From positions 1 through 47,022 of the IMG/VR virus record IMGVR_UViG_3300031576_000084: a stretch of 47,022 bases of DNA; one strand, written 5' to 3'. The notes below the pieces were generated by a model. That model was given only the letters and a program-made list of their open reading frames with translations, had not been told where the DNA came from and made no database searches. The position numbers and the translations under genes were made by a program. The stretch comes from a virus. Below, piece by piece: positions 6,996-15,653 of the stretch; the stretch's first letter is position 1, and each line of letters opens with the position of its first letter.

Positions 6996-7554
6996 GTCGC
7001 TGGATGATCTGGCCGAGCTATATGCTACGGACAAAGGCCCGACAACCCATCATTACACCAGGGTGTACGAGCAACTGCTTCAGCAGTATCGAGGGGACAG
7101 TGTTAGACTGCTGGAAATCGGTGTGCTGATGGGGGCATCATTGAGAATGTGGAGGGACTACTTTCCCAATGGGTACATCGTTGGGATGGACAACGACCTC
7201 AAGATTCCAGAGGAGCGGAGGATAAATCTGTTCTACGGGGATCAAGGCCGGGCCGTAGAACTGATAGATCTGGGCAAGAAACATGGCCCTTTCGACATCA
7301 TCATTGATGACGGGAGTCATCAGCACGCCCACCAGATGATCAGCTTTTACACCTTGTTCCCTGAGTACTTGAATCCCGGTGGGCTGTACTTCATCGAAGA
7401 TGTCCACGAAGATCATCTCACCAAGCGGTACTTCCGGCGCTGCTTCGACTGCATTCCCTACGGCGACTCGGGGGGTATCATCATGGCGGATTCTGTTGAG
7501 TTTCTTCATGGTGACAACCTGATAATGGTTAAGAAGTGGGCTAAAACGGAATAG
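6979..7554 (+). CDS. CmcI-like class I SAM-dependent methyltransferase (191 aa)
   Basis: The SAM-binding glycine loop LLEIGVLMGASL (44-55) is followed by a D-x-D segment and by DIIIDDGSH (106-114), the signature of CmcI/TylF-type or rhamnosyl O-methyltransferases that methylate sugars or small molecules. The GTG start overlaps the polymerase end by 17 bases, so it is probably coupled to it. The gene ends tail-to-tail with the endolysin (14-base overlap). With two glycosyltransferases in the genome a glycan O-methylation role is attractive, but the substrate is not known. Confidence 0.8.
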   Translation: MPLEPKSLDDLAELYATDKGPTTHHYTRVYEQLLQQYRGDSVRLLEIGVLMGASLRMWRDYFPNGYIVGMDNDLKIPEERRINLFYGDQGRAVELIDLGKKHGPFDIIIDDGSHQHAHQMISFYTLFPEYLNPGGLYFIEDVHEDHLTKRYFRRCFDCIPYGDSGGIIMADSVEFLHGDNLIMVKKWAKTE

Positions 7555-8014
7555 CCTTCTCAAAGTGCATGGGATCTGGGGTAGAGAACCACCCGCCCCA
7601 CAGCCATCCAACATCGTAGAACGCCTGGATAGCCAGCGGATGCGTCTCGCGCCCCGAGACGGCATCCTTGACATCCAGGTCGATTGCAATGGCCCAGCTG
7701 TGCCTTGACAGCTGGGCTTTATTGCTGCTGTTACGTCGAAAGCTATAGCACCCGCCATAGTCATTGATGGTCTCCCAGACCACAGGTATGGCGGATAGCT
7801 TCTTGAATACGGACTCTAATTCCGACTTCACGAGCTTGTGACAGCTGATCCGAGTTGCCCTTCCGCCCCACGCTAATGGGAGCGGCTTGGGCAATAGGAA
7901 ACTATCCAGAATCGACAGCTCCCAGCCAGCCGCAATGTGCCCGTCATCGCAGATGAACGGCTTTGGATCACCGTATCGTGCGATGACCTCAGCACTGGTC
8001 ATGACCTTCAGCAT
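7541..8014 (-). CDS. Endolysin, M15 (VanY/L-alanyl-D-glutamate) peptidase (157 aa)
   Basis: The zinc ligands of the M15 family are visible: SRHSWAIAIDLD gives His105 and Asp112, and DPMHFE gives His150; Gly-Trp residues precede the last His as in phage T5/A500-type enzymes. It cleaves peptidoglycan cross-bridge or stem peptides at the end of infection. There is no signal peptide, so a holin is needed. Its ATG overlaps the stop of the upstream membrane-coil gene (TAATG). It is the last gene of the virion arm and shares its tail with the methyltransferase gene; no intrinsic terminator is seen. Confidence 0.88.
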   Translation of the reverse strand: MLKVMTSAEVIARYGDPKPFICDDGHIAAGWELSILDSFLLPKPLPLAWGGRATRISCHKLVKSELESVFKKLSAIPVVWETINDYGGCYSFRRNSSNKAQLSRHSWAIAIDLDVKDAVSGRETHPLAIQAFYDVGWLWGGWFSTPDPMHFEKAIPF

Positions 8015-8271
8015 TAGTTGGTCTTTTCCAGCGCATCTAGGCGCTTTCTGATTTCAGCGTGCTCATTATCGGCCGCCGCCTTCATTAGTACAATTTCTGA
8101 GCGTGTATAGTACTGCTCCTTTAGCAGGCTCTTAATTTCTACGACATCTTTGCCGAGGAGTGTAACTGCATTTAGTAGCGTCCCATATGCAATTCCAGCT
8201 GCAACTAGCGCTACTGCGATTGTCCAGGCTAGGCCAGGTGATAGCTTAAGCCGCCCGTTAGGTTCTGGCAT
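8014..8271 (-). CDS. Membrane-anchored coiled-coil protein, holin or spanin candidate (85 aa)
   Basis: One hydrophobic helix (about residues 13-36) is followed by a charged heptad-like coil to the C-terminus. This is the layout of i-spanins and of XhlA/pinholin-type proteins, and the gene lies immediately upstream of the endolysin with a one-base overlap. A lysis role is therefore likely. No overlapping o-spanin lipoprotein is seen here; the only lipoprotein is at 1695. Confidence 0.7.
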   Translation of the reverse strand: MPEPNGRLKLSPGLAWTIAVALVAAGIAYGTLLNAVTLLGKDVVEIKSLLKEQYYTRSEIVLMKAAADNEHAEIRKRLDALEKTN

Positions 8272-9572
8272 TATTGGTCGATTGCGTCTACAGCAGCAGC
8301 CGTAGCACGCGGTCCCTGCCTGCCAAGTGTATTTGCCAACAGCCGGAGAATATCAGGGTTAGATATGACTCCTCCCATAGTTAGCCCGGCCAGAATGTTT
8401 CTGGTACGCTCGATGCGATTTTCTGCCGGGACGAGCCCGCCAATAGCTCCACCAACACTCCCAGTTACAGCATGACCGACGATTGTTCGGGCAGGTCTGG
8501 CAATATGACCGCTGATATGACCACTGAGATTCAGCAGGTTAGACTCACGTTCTAGCAGTGGCACCAGCTCAGGATGTGCTTGATGTAGTATCGCTCTGGC
8601 GCGGTTGGAGATTGCTTCATCAACAATCTTCTTCCAGTAAGCGTGCTCACCTAGCTCGGGCGGGCGGCCAAGCGTTCTGCCTTTGTAGACCTTGCCGACA
8701 CCTGGGCCAGCTAGAGACAACTCATGAAGGCGTGCGGCACTTAGTGGGCCTTGGTTTGATGGATGTCCCATCTTTTTATGGAATAGCTGCCGAACCCAAA
8801 CCTCAGCCTGAGTGTCTTTACTTCTGGCTACAAGCTCATCGACATGAGCCATCGCCTCAGGAAAGATGTCCTGCTGCATCCATACGCCTTGATTGTAACC
8901 TTGAAACTTCCCAGTCATCGGGCTATTAGTTAGACCCTGCTCAACCTGTGGTGCTACCTGAGACAAGATATGCCGGATCTTCTGCAGGCCTCTGCGAGAA
9001 AATGCAATGCCCTCACTAATTGCTGTTTTAGCCGGGTCATACCGCAGATTTGCAAACCCGGTGATCAGTTCCGCTGCTTTTTTACCGCCGTACTTTAAAG
9101 CACCACCAATACCTCTGCCTGTAAGCTCCTGAGCCATCTGTGATGTACCTTCTTTAAGTTCAAAAGGCAGCCCGGCAAATCCTGGAATATGCTCCTCTCC
9201 CAGTCGGGCAACCATTCCAGATTCAGGCTCTCCAGGCCCGCCAGCTGCATAAAGCCCTCTCTGAATCCCCGCCCCAACAGCTCCACCGCCCGCAGCTCCA
9301 AGCAACCCTCCAGGAACTCCGCCCAATGCCCCGCCACCAATACCACCAGCCATTGCAGCCAATGATGGGATAAGATTAGCTATACCTTTGCCCTGACTAA
9401 ATACTGGATGGAAGCCTTTAGGGGCAGCAGGCTGATGAGCTGTCATTGCTTTAGGTAGAGGCTCAATTTTATGACCTCTGGCAATCAGCTTAGCCTCAAC
9501 CTCAGCAAACTTATATTTTCCACCGCTTTCTATAACAATATCTGCAACGTCTTTCTTAGTCAGATGTAGCAT
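8271..9572 (-). CDS. Internal virion / ejection protein with glycine-rich hydrophobic stretch (433 aa)
   Basis: A short helical N-terminus is followed by a Gly/Ala-rich hydrophobic region (about 65-110) like glycine-zipper segments of podovirus ejection proteins, then a helical, basic body with a second Gly-rich hydrophobic stretch near the C-terminus. Such proteins are packed in the head and form the channel through the cell envelope. It stands with two similar genes between the tail and lysis genes, as in T7-like genomes. One-base overlaps on both sides show a tight operon. Confidence 0.6.
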   Translation of the reverse strand: MLHLTKKDVADIVIESGGKYKFAEVEAKLIARGHKIEPLPKAMTAHQPAAPKGFHPVFSQGKGIANLIPSLAAMAGGIGGGALGGVPGGLLGAAGGGAVGAGIQRGLYAAGGPGEPESGMVARLGEEHIPGFAGLPFELKEGTSQMAQELTGRGIGGALKYGGKKAAELITGFANLRYDPAKTAISEGIAFSRRGLQKIRHILSQVAPQVEQGLTNSPMTGKFQGYNQGVWMQQDIFPEAMAHVDELVARSKDTQAEVWVRQLFHKKMGHPSNQGPLSAARLHELSLAGPGVGKVYKGRTLGRPPELGEHAYWKKIVDEAISNRARAILHQAHPELVPLLERESNLLNLSGHISGHIARPARTIVGHAVTGSVGGAIGGLVPAENRIERTRNILAGLTMGGVISNPDILRLLANTLGRQGPRATAAAVDAIDQ

Positions 9573-10693
9573 TAGAGCCCCTTTCTATCAAGTATCGCAT
9601 CAAGACTGTTATCGGACTTACTACCTCTAATCTGCTGTGGCAGTTTATAAGCATAGGTTTCAATTGTGCGCTGCTCCAGATCATCAATGAATTCTACCAG
9701 CTGCACCAGCTTTTGGGCAGCCACTGCATCACTATCACGCAGCGTTGGAGTCAGCCTGCGAGCGCGGTTGATATCACCTTCATTAAGGGTTCCGACATCG
9801 CCTACAGCTCTAGAGAACACCGCCAGCACACCTTCCTTGAAGTCTCTGTAGATTGTAGCCTTATCTCCTCTACCCTTACTTTGGAGTATGGCAGCAGCCT
9901 CATTGATAATGCCTTCCCGTATTCTTCCAACAGACCCTTTACCACGAACGATAGTCTCGTTCAGCTCCTCGAGCTGACGCATCACCTGCCTAGCGCCATT
10001 CATAGACGCAATAGTCTGTCGAGCTTTACGCGGTAGTATGATCTCTCCAGCGTCTGCTGCCAGCTTTAGAACCTTACCTTTAAACTTTGATGGAATGGTT
10101 GGAAACTCGATTTGGCCGGAGACAGCAGCATCCTTTAGAGACTGTACATCATCCTCTGTAGCACTCATCTCTGCACTGATCTTAAGTCTAGCAGTTTCCT
10201 TATCTGTCTGGGCAGTCTCAAGCTTAACCTGGGCATCTAAAATGTCGTTGGCTAGCTTTCGATCTTCTGTGATCTTAGTCCGCTTTTCAGCGTACTTCAG
10301 CTGATCTTCCAGTATTCCCAGCTTAGTTGCTCTATCATACGCCTTGTCATAAGCATCACTTAGCTGGGCTAGATCTTGAGTATGCTTTAGCAGCAGCTTC
10401 TTCTGCTCAGCCTCAATCAAATCTCTGGCATTCTTTTGTGGCTGATCTGACCCAGTAAAGGTTCCAGCAACCGATCCGATAGCCCTGGTCAGTAGGTCAG
10501 CTGTAGGATTGGTTGTTGGAGTCGGAGCTGCTTGTGCAGTCTGCAGCTGCTGCTTAGTACTAGCTTCAGCCTGGGAGGCCGCGTCTCGGCGGGCGGCCAA
10601 AGCGCCAAATACCTCGTCAATCTCAGGATGCTCGGAGCCGAGCTGACTCATTAGTCTGGAGATCATCTCCTGGGCCGAGACGGGCGGCGGCAT
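9572..10693 (-). CDS. Coiled-coil internal virion protein (373 aa)
   Basis: An Ala/Gln/Thr-rich N-terminus leads to a long Lys/Glu/Ala coil (about 80-180) and a helical C-terminal domain. There is no enzyme motif. It is part of the three-gene internal virion set (8271-11242). The ATG lies three bases downstream of the previous stop. Assignment as an ejection or core protein rests on composition and position. Confidence 0.55.
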   Translation of the reverse strand: MPPPVSAQEMISRLMSQLGSEHPEIDEVFGALAARRDAASQAEASTKQQLQTAQAAPTPTTNPTADLLTRAIGSVAGTFTGSDQPQKNARDLIEAEQKKLLLKHTQDLAQLSDAYDKAYDRATKLGILEDQLKYAEKRTKITEDRKLANDILDAQVKLETAQTDKETARLKISAEMSATEDDVQSLKDAAVSGQIEFPTIPSKFKGKVLKLAADAGEIILPRKARQTIASMNGARQVMRQLEELNETIVRGKGSVGRIREGIINEAAAILQSKGRGDKATIYRDFKEGVLAVFSRAVGDVGTLNEGDINRARRLTPTLRDSDAVAAQKLVQLVEFIDDLEQRTIETYAYKLPQQIRGSKSDNSLDAILDRKGL

Positions 10694-10696
10694 TTG

Positions 10697-11242
10697 TTAA
10701 ATCTCCCAAACCTTAGGGTTATAAATACCTGATTTCCTATTATCGCCCTCCATCATGCTGAGGAAGTAGGGCATGAGGACCTCTAGGGTCTTGCCGAATG
10801 CCTGACCGCCGGGGCTGAAGCTCTTGAAGCCGGATAGAGCACCGGCCTGGGCCGATCTGCCTTGCATGATGGCAGATAGGGCTTTGGACCAGAGATCTGC
10901 GTCGATCTCCTGGAAGCCTTGCTGGAAGGACGACCGAGCAATCGGGATGGCCGCGCCAGCAATTCCGGAGCTGCTGAGTCCGCGCCGGGCGAAACTGGTC
11001 TGTAGCTGGTTGCCCAGACTGGATGCTCCCACCATCGCTCGATTCCGAAGCCCGGAGTACATTGGGCTAGACCGGAAGGCATCAAACAGTTGATTAGTGT
11101 CCCCACTGATGGCCCCGGGTTGGAAGAGGGCTAGCAGGCGCTGTAGGTCGCGCTCCTGCATGCCCTGCTGCTGGCGGCCCCCCAGCAGATTGCCTAAAAA
11201 TGATCCTGCGCCTATTGCTGCGGGCACTACCCAAGGTGGCAT
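10697..11242 (-). CDS. Internal virion protein, first of the ejection set (181 aa)
   Basis: The N-terminus has a hydrophobic Gly-rich segment (GAGSFLGNLLGG, 11-22) and the body is rich in Ser, Ala, Gln and Gly with a FARRGLSSSG segment common in podovirus internal proteins. AAGGAG stands at the right distance from the ATG. A TGGTATAAT promoter lies just upstream (11261-11269), so it probably heads its own transcript. Confidence 0.6.
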   Translation of the reverse strand: MPPWVVPAAIGAGSFLGNLLGGRQQQGMQERDLQRLLALFQPGAISGDTNQLFDAFRSSPMYSGLRNRAMVGASSLGNQLQTSFARRGLSSSGIAGAAIPIARSSFQQGFQEIDADLWSKALSAIMQGRSAQAGALSGFKSFSPGGQAFGKTLEVLMPYFLSMMEGDNRKSGIYNPKVWEI

Positions 11243-11260
11243 GGTGATCTCCTTGCCCTA

Positions 11261-11269
11261 ATTATACCA
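11261..11269 (-). promoter_or_regulatory. Extended -10 promoter TGGTATAAT (minus strand)
   Basis: Read on the minus strand the sequence is TGG-TATAAT followed by TAGGGCAAGGAG, placing the transcription start about 12 bases before the ribosome site of the 10697-11242 gene. It lies in one of the few real gaps of the virion arm. A good -35 box is absent, as at the related sites 21981 and 28134. Confidence 0.75.
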
Positions 11270-11276
11270 CAGGCCA

Positions 11277-11816
11277 TTAACCTACACCCAACAGCATAAG
11301 TTTGCTGGAGCTGGCTGGTGTGTAATGGACGGTAAGCCGAATATGGTCAATCTGACCAATCCATGGCAGCGCTATAAAGTCCCCGGCACTGATGGAAAGT
11401 CCAAAGTTTGATGCGTTGATGTCGGTGCTGGTCCAGGTAAGGCCCCATTTGTCGGAGGCGGTGCCATAGGTCTGGTAGGTGTCTGAAGCTGGCCAGATGG
11501 TACCACTAGCTTTCTCATCTCCACTAGCGGTTCCGCCCTTTATGATCTTTACGCTTAAGTCTCTAATGTCTGCGGCCACATTAGTAGATTTGCGCTCTAC
11601 TTCAGCAATGATACCGTCTATAGTTGACCCAGCCGGAACTAAAAATCCAAAGTTGGTGGCATGAAGATTCTCACTACTCTGATCCAGTACTGCAGTAAAT
11701 ATAGCCTGTGCATAAGCATTATCAGAGGTCTGAGCATTTGTTGGGGTGTCCCATACAATATCGCCTGGGGCCACACTCGCGAAGGTTGCCCCGCTGTTAG
11801 GTCCCTGGGAAGCCAT
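11277..11816 (-). CDS. Beta-rich virion appendage protein (179 aa)
   Basis: The pattern GPNSG..FASV, NFGF.VPAGSTIDGI, a Lys-Ile-Ile-Lys-Gly-Gly strand and WGLTW..TDINASNFG belongs to a jelly-roll-like domain often found in phage tail or head appendages. It has no enzyme motif and no signal peptide. It is the last of three adjacent beta-rich genes (11277-13236). Probable role: decoration or fibre component on the virion surface. Confidence 0.65.
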   Translation of the reverse strand: MASQGPNSGATFASVAPGDIVWDTPTNAQTSDNAYAQAIFTAVLDQSSENLHATNFGFLVPAGSTIDGIIAEVERKSTNVAADIRDLSVKIIKGGTASGDEKASGTIWPASDTYQTYGTASDKWGLTWTSTDINASNFGLSISAGDFIALPWIGQIDHIRLTVHYTPASSSKLMLLGVG

Positions 11817-12571
11817 TAGCTATAGAACAGGTTGATGATAAGATCGTTGGCAGCGACAGCTGTTGCATCGCTATCCGCGAGTCCAGTCACTGTGGTGATG
11901 CCAATTCCAGACGAGAATGCAATGCCTATGTCGCCGAACACATTGGCACCAGATGTTGCCGGAATGACAAGCGAGAAGAACACACTGGAGCCTGCTGTGG
12001 GAGTTCCGCTAGTATTATGGAACGCAACCTTCCGGGCTGCAGCATTTGAGTTATAGATGAACCACCCATACAACTGCCCCGCAGATGCCTTCACGTTAGT
12101 AGCATTTGTGGTGGCTGCTGATACTAGATGGAAGGTCGTCAGCCCACCTGAGGTGAGTGGCACGATCCCGGCAAAAATAGAGCCATCGACTGAGATTGTC
12201 CCACCAAGATCAGCGATTCCGACTCGGCCTGCGGAATCTACTGCAATCCAAGAGTAGTCGCCGTCTGCGCTAGTGCGAGCAGCTGCCGCGTCGTTACGTA
12301 CAGCTAGCGCAGGTAGTCCGGCATCCCCAGATAGCGACCCAGCATCTTCGTTCTTTCCTGCAGTTAGCCCGACACTACCACTGACTGCTAGAGTAGAGCC
12401 AAGTGTGCTGACCCCCAGCCTGCCCGCCGAGTCGGTAGCAAGGAAGGTAAAGTCACCTTCAGCATCCGTCTTTGCTGCTGCTGCACTATTGCGGACAGCT
12501 AGAATAGGTACACCTTTTTCGCCTCCTACAGAGGCGGCGTCCTCATCCTGTTGTGGTACATATGTTGCCAT
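11816..12571 (-). CDS. Repeat-containing structural protein (251 aa)
   Basis: The N-terminal half consists of two related ~57-residue repeats, each with an EDA.S..G..G.P.LAVRN core, an Ala-rich turn, a DSAGR.G strand and a V-SGS end. The C-terminal half is a beta domain with aromatic and Asn residues. This kind of tandem domain is typical of phage surface or tail proteins. The ATG overlaps the preceding stop by one base. Confidence 0.6.
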   Translation of the reverse strand: MATYVPQQDEDAASVGGEKGVPILAVRNSAAAAKTDAEGDFTFLATDSAGRLGVSTLGSTLAVSGSVGLTAGKNEDAGSLSGDAGLPALAVRNDAAAARTSADGDYSWIAVDSAGRVGIADLGGTISVDGSIFAGIVPLTSGGLTTFHLVSAATTNATNVKASAGQLYGWFIYNSNAAARKVAFHNTSGTPTAGSSVFFSLVIPATSGANVFGDIGIAFSSGIGITTVTGLADSDATAVAANDLIINLFYS

Positions 12572-13236
12572 TAGACTCCCTTTACCACTAGGACTAGATT
12601 GCCGGGCGATCCAGCCTCAACAGTGTCAATGTCGATAGATAGTATGTCACCAGCAGCAACTGCAGTAACATCAGGCAGAGCTGCCTGAATTTTGCTGTCA
12701 GCATCATTGAATGCGATGGTTGGCCGATTCGCCTGAGTGGTGTACATTGTGGTGCCATTCTTATTCAGATCAATTACTGTAGACCCGGACGTTCCTGCTA
12801 TGAGTCGGTATAGCCAGACCGCAGAAACTGTCATGTCTGTAGGTGCTATTGCACCCCCATCCACAACTGTGTCCACAAGATATAGCCCGTTGGCTCGCCA
12901 TTCTATCGAGTAGCCCAGCTGATTCGCGGTTCCCAGCCATGCAGGAGTTACCCCAGATACAATAAGAACAGCATCTTCCGCTCCGATTGCCAGTTTTGCC
13001 CAGCTGCCGCTTGCAAGTCCATAAAGTAGATCACCTTGAGTAGGTGTTGGAGTTGCTTGACCCGGAGGCGGCGGACTACCCGATGGAATGGGGTTTGCTG
13101 CAGGCGTTTGCCCAGGAAACACTGATCGAGATAGAGCACCACTAGTCTGCCGCATATGATCCGCGAGCTTCTTGATCTCCTCGCGTTGCTCAGAGTCTTT
13201 AAAGGCTCCTGGGCGTATGTTCGGCAGAGTTCTCAT
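12571..13236 (-). CDS. Tail fibre-like protein (221 aa)
   Basis: The N-terminus is helical (about 1-40), then Pro-rich. After it comes TQGDLLYG, followed by WAKLAIG and a VLIVSG strand, a motif seen in many phage fibre shafts, then a globular beta domain. It may form a short fibre attached to the nozzle protein, whose gene precedes it by three bases. Confidence 0.65.
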   Translation of the reverse strand: MRTLPNIRPGAFKDSEQREEIKKLADHMRQTSGALSRSVFPGQTPAANPIPSGSPPPPGQATPTPTQGDLLYGLASGSWAKLAIGAEDAVLIVSGVTPAWLGTANQLGYSIEWRANGLYLVDTVVDGGAIAPTDMTVSAVWLYRLIAGTSGSTVIDLNKNGTTMYTTQANRPTIAFNDADSKIQAALPDVTAVAAGDILSIDIDTVEAGSPGNLVLVVKGV

Positions 13237-13238
13237 AG

Positions 13239-15653
13239 CTATCGCTTGAGTGGAGACGACTCATTAAGGTCAGACGGATATAGCACCAGGTAATCTAGCT
13301 CCATAGGTAATCCATCATCTGTTCCAGTGATATTGATAGTAATGCCGTCACCTGCGGCAGCATTATCTATGATTGAGGTTGTCCGGGTGTCTAGCGAATG
13401 TTGCTGGTCTGAAGTAGTTTCAACAGGATAGTTTGCAAGAGATGAAGTTGTGGATGTCTTGATAATGCCACCCTGCTGATGATGGATACCAAAACGCTGC
13501 AGCTCCCAGCTGTTACCGATCCCATTTTGGTGCATCTCGCGGGTAGAGATCTTAGGCAGAATAGAGCCGCCAGAAGCATCGGATAGCCCCCGGTTCTCCA
13601 CGTAAACTGTACCTCCAACAGTAGTGAATATCAGCCGCTCCGAAAGTGGAGTTCCTGAGGTGGCTGCATCTGCAGCATAATTGGTTATCCCAACAACCTT
13701 TAGCTTACCATCTTTTAAATGAGTGCTATCGTAGCTCAGCCGAAGAATCTTGTTTACAGCTGTTGAGCCAGCTGCAGGATAATAGACTAGAATCTCGTGG
13801 TTTCTGGAGTTGTTCTCTACAAAGCATTTTGTGATGGCAGATAGATTAACTAGATTCGTCCAAATAATGTCGTCGGTAGCGGTCTGAGTACTGAATGCAT
13901 TAGTCATCTTAAGTGAGGTCTGGCCGACATAGAAGAGCATAAGATAACTGCCTAGCACAAACCTCACCGCACCTTTACCACTAACGATTCCATCGTCTGA
14001 GTCAAATACATCAATTGCTCGGCCAGTATTAAATTCTGGATCTTCTGCAACAGGTAGGTAGTTCATACGAGTGCAGCTATCTCGGCCACCAATAACCGCA
14101 GAAGATCCAAGAGATCGAATGCAGTTCACCTTATCATCCATTGCCATCCGATAGAGTATTGGAGAAGAGTCCAATGTTCCTGGAATAGTCCAGGCAATAT
14201 TAGTAGGATTTTCAATGTCATTCATTAGGATAGAGCCTTGAAACAAATCAGCAGTTGTTGCTCTAGGTGGCAGGCCATTAGCACTGATGGAGATAAGCCT
14301 TCCCCCGACAGTAAGCTGTAAGCTTGGGAACGGAGTAGTTTGTGATGCAGTGGTACCACTATGAGTGATGGCGATCTTCACAAAGTCTATGCTAGCGGTT
14401 GCTGCAGCTCCTGGCGCGCCTGAAGCAAAGAATAGCACTCTGAAGTTGATATTGGTGAAGTCTTCTCCACTCCATACTCTACCAATTACCGAGCCAAAGG
14501 GCGGCCAGAGACTATCTATAACAACTGTTGAGTTACTAGTTGTGAATGGAATGGTGATGAATTGAGTAAAGGTGACTCCAGCATCCCATGACAAGCCAGC
14601 CATAAGATAACAGTCTGATGTTTTGCTGCCTTCAACCTGAAGCTGGATATTAGTGATTGGGCTGCCCACAACAGGGAAGTTGAAAGTTCTAAGTAGCAGC
14701 CAAGAAATATCAACAGTTTGGGGATTACTTCCACTCCTTGCTAGAACAGGAGTGGTGGCGAGAGCGGCATCATCCAAAAGCGCGTTGTTTGGAGTGAGCC
14801 ACGCCTTGACCTTATTAACATACGAGCTAGGAAATTGGCTAGGAATTATATCAATAGTTGGGCTCTCTGCAACTGTGGGAAGTGTTAGCGCGACAGTCTG
14901 TACTATACCATCTTCAAATGATCTGGTCCCTATCGGCACATCTGCAATCAAGAACCCCAAAGGAAATGCTACATCTGTAGAGTTAGATTTTCCATTTGAC
15001 CTGTAAATACGCCAATGAGTTGCAGATGGATTGGTAGTATTTGGAGCAATAAGAGAGACGTGGCTTGCAGTAGTGGTTACATTAACAGTGATTGGTGTCC
15101 CTTCAAAGCTGCTCTCTACTTCATCCAACAGCGTTTTTACCACCTCGGTAGTCCAGTACTCATAATACTTGGGAACTGATGTTGCTCCAAGCGGCCAAGT
15201 GCCGCCTGTAGATAAGTGCTGCGCGCCCACAGACGCAGTTACTGGATTAAGTCCTTGCCGACGCTGAGTGCCATCATTCAAGAGCACGATGTTATGCACC
15301 CCGCCAGAGAACAGCACAGTTTTATCCATCAAACTTACTGAATCTAGTGACGCGCCTGCATTACCAGTTAGAAGTGTAAATACCCCCGCCTCAGCTGCTG
15401 GAGCAGTATAATAACTACCATTTGCTACAGCAACCACTTTATCTAAAGCAGTATCAAAATCGGCATATGCAAGTCCGTCTATATTTGCTAGAGCTGTAGA
15501 GTTGAATCTGGATCGCCCGAAAGCTTTATGCAGAGTTGGAGATGCTGGAAGTAGCATGACATCTTCTGCAACCGCCAGCTCGCCGGGCTGCAGCAAGCTC
15601 GCGTCTCGGGCGGTGACCAGGCCGCCATTCAGTGGCTCAACAATAGGTGGCAT
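13239..15653 (-). CDS. Nozzle / tail tubular protein B-like (804 aa)
   Basis: The N-terminal GGLVTARDASLLQPGELA segment and the beta-propeller-like body match the gp12-type nozzle or stabilisation proteins of podoviruses, which close the tail tip and hold DNA. Its size, close to the ~790 aa of T7 gp12, and its position beside the tailspike and adaptor genes agree. There is no lysozyme or protease motif. Its ATG overlaps the previous stop by one base. Confidence 0.75.
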   Translation of the reverse strand: MPPIVEPLNGGLVTARDASLLQPGELAVAEDVMLLPASPTLHKAFGRSRFNSTALANIDGLAYADFDTALDKVVAVANGSYYTAPAAEAGVFTLLTGNAGASLDSVSLMDKTVLFSGGVHNIVLLNDGTQRRQGLNPVTASVGAQHLSTGGTWPLGATSVPKYYEYWTTEVVKTLLDEVESSFEGTPITVNVTTTASHVSLIAPNTTNPSATHWRIYRSNGKSNSTDVAFPLGFLIADVPIGTRSFEDGIVQTVALTLPTVAESPTIDIIPSQFPSSYVNKVKAWLTPNNALLDDAALATTPVLARSGSNPQTVDISWLLLRTFNFPVVGSPITNIQLQVEGSKTSDCYLMAGLSWDAGVTFTQFITIPFTTSNSTVVIDSLWPPFGSVIGRVWSGEDFTNINFRVLFFASGAPGAAATASIDFVKIAITHSGTTASQTTPFPSLQLTVGGRLISISANGLPPRATTADLFQGSILMNDIENPTNIAWTIPGTLDSSPILYRMAMDDKVNCIRSLGSSAVIGGRDSCTRMNYLPVAEDPEFNTGRAIDVFDSDDGIVSGKGAVRFVLGSYLMLFYVGQTSLKMTNAFSTQTATDDIIWTNLVNLSAITKCFVENNSRNHEILVYYPAAGSTAVNKILRLSYDSTHLKDGKLKVVGITNYAADAATSGTPLSERLIFTTVGGTVYVENRGLSDASGGSILPKISTREMHQNGIGNSWELQRFGIHHQQGGIIKTSTTSSLANYPVETTSDQQHSLDTRTTSIIDNAAAGDGITINITGTDDGLPMELDYLVLYPSDLNESSPLKR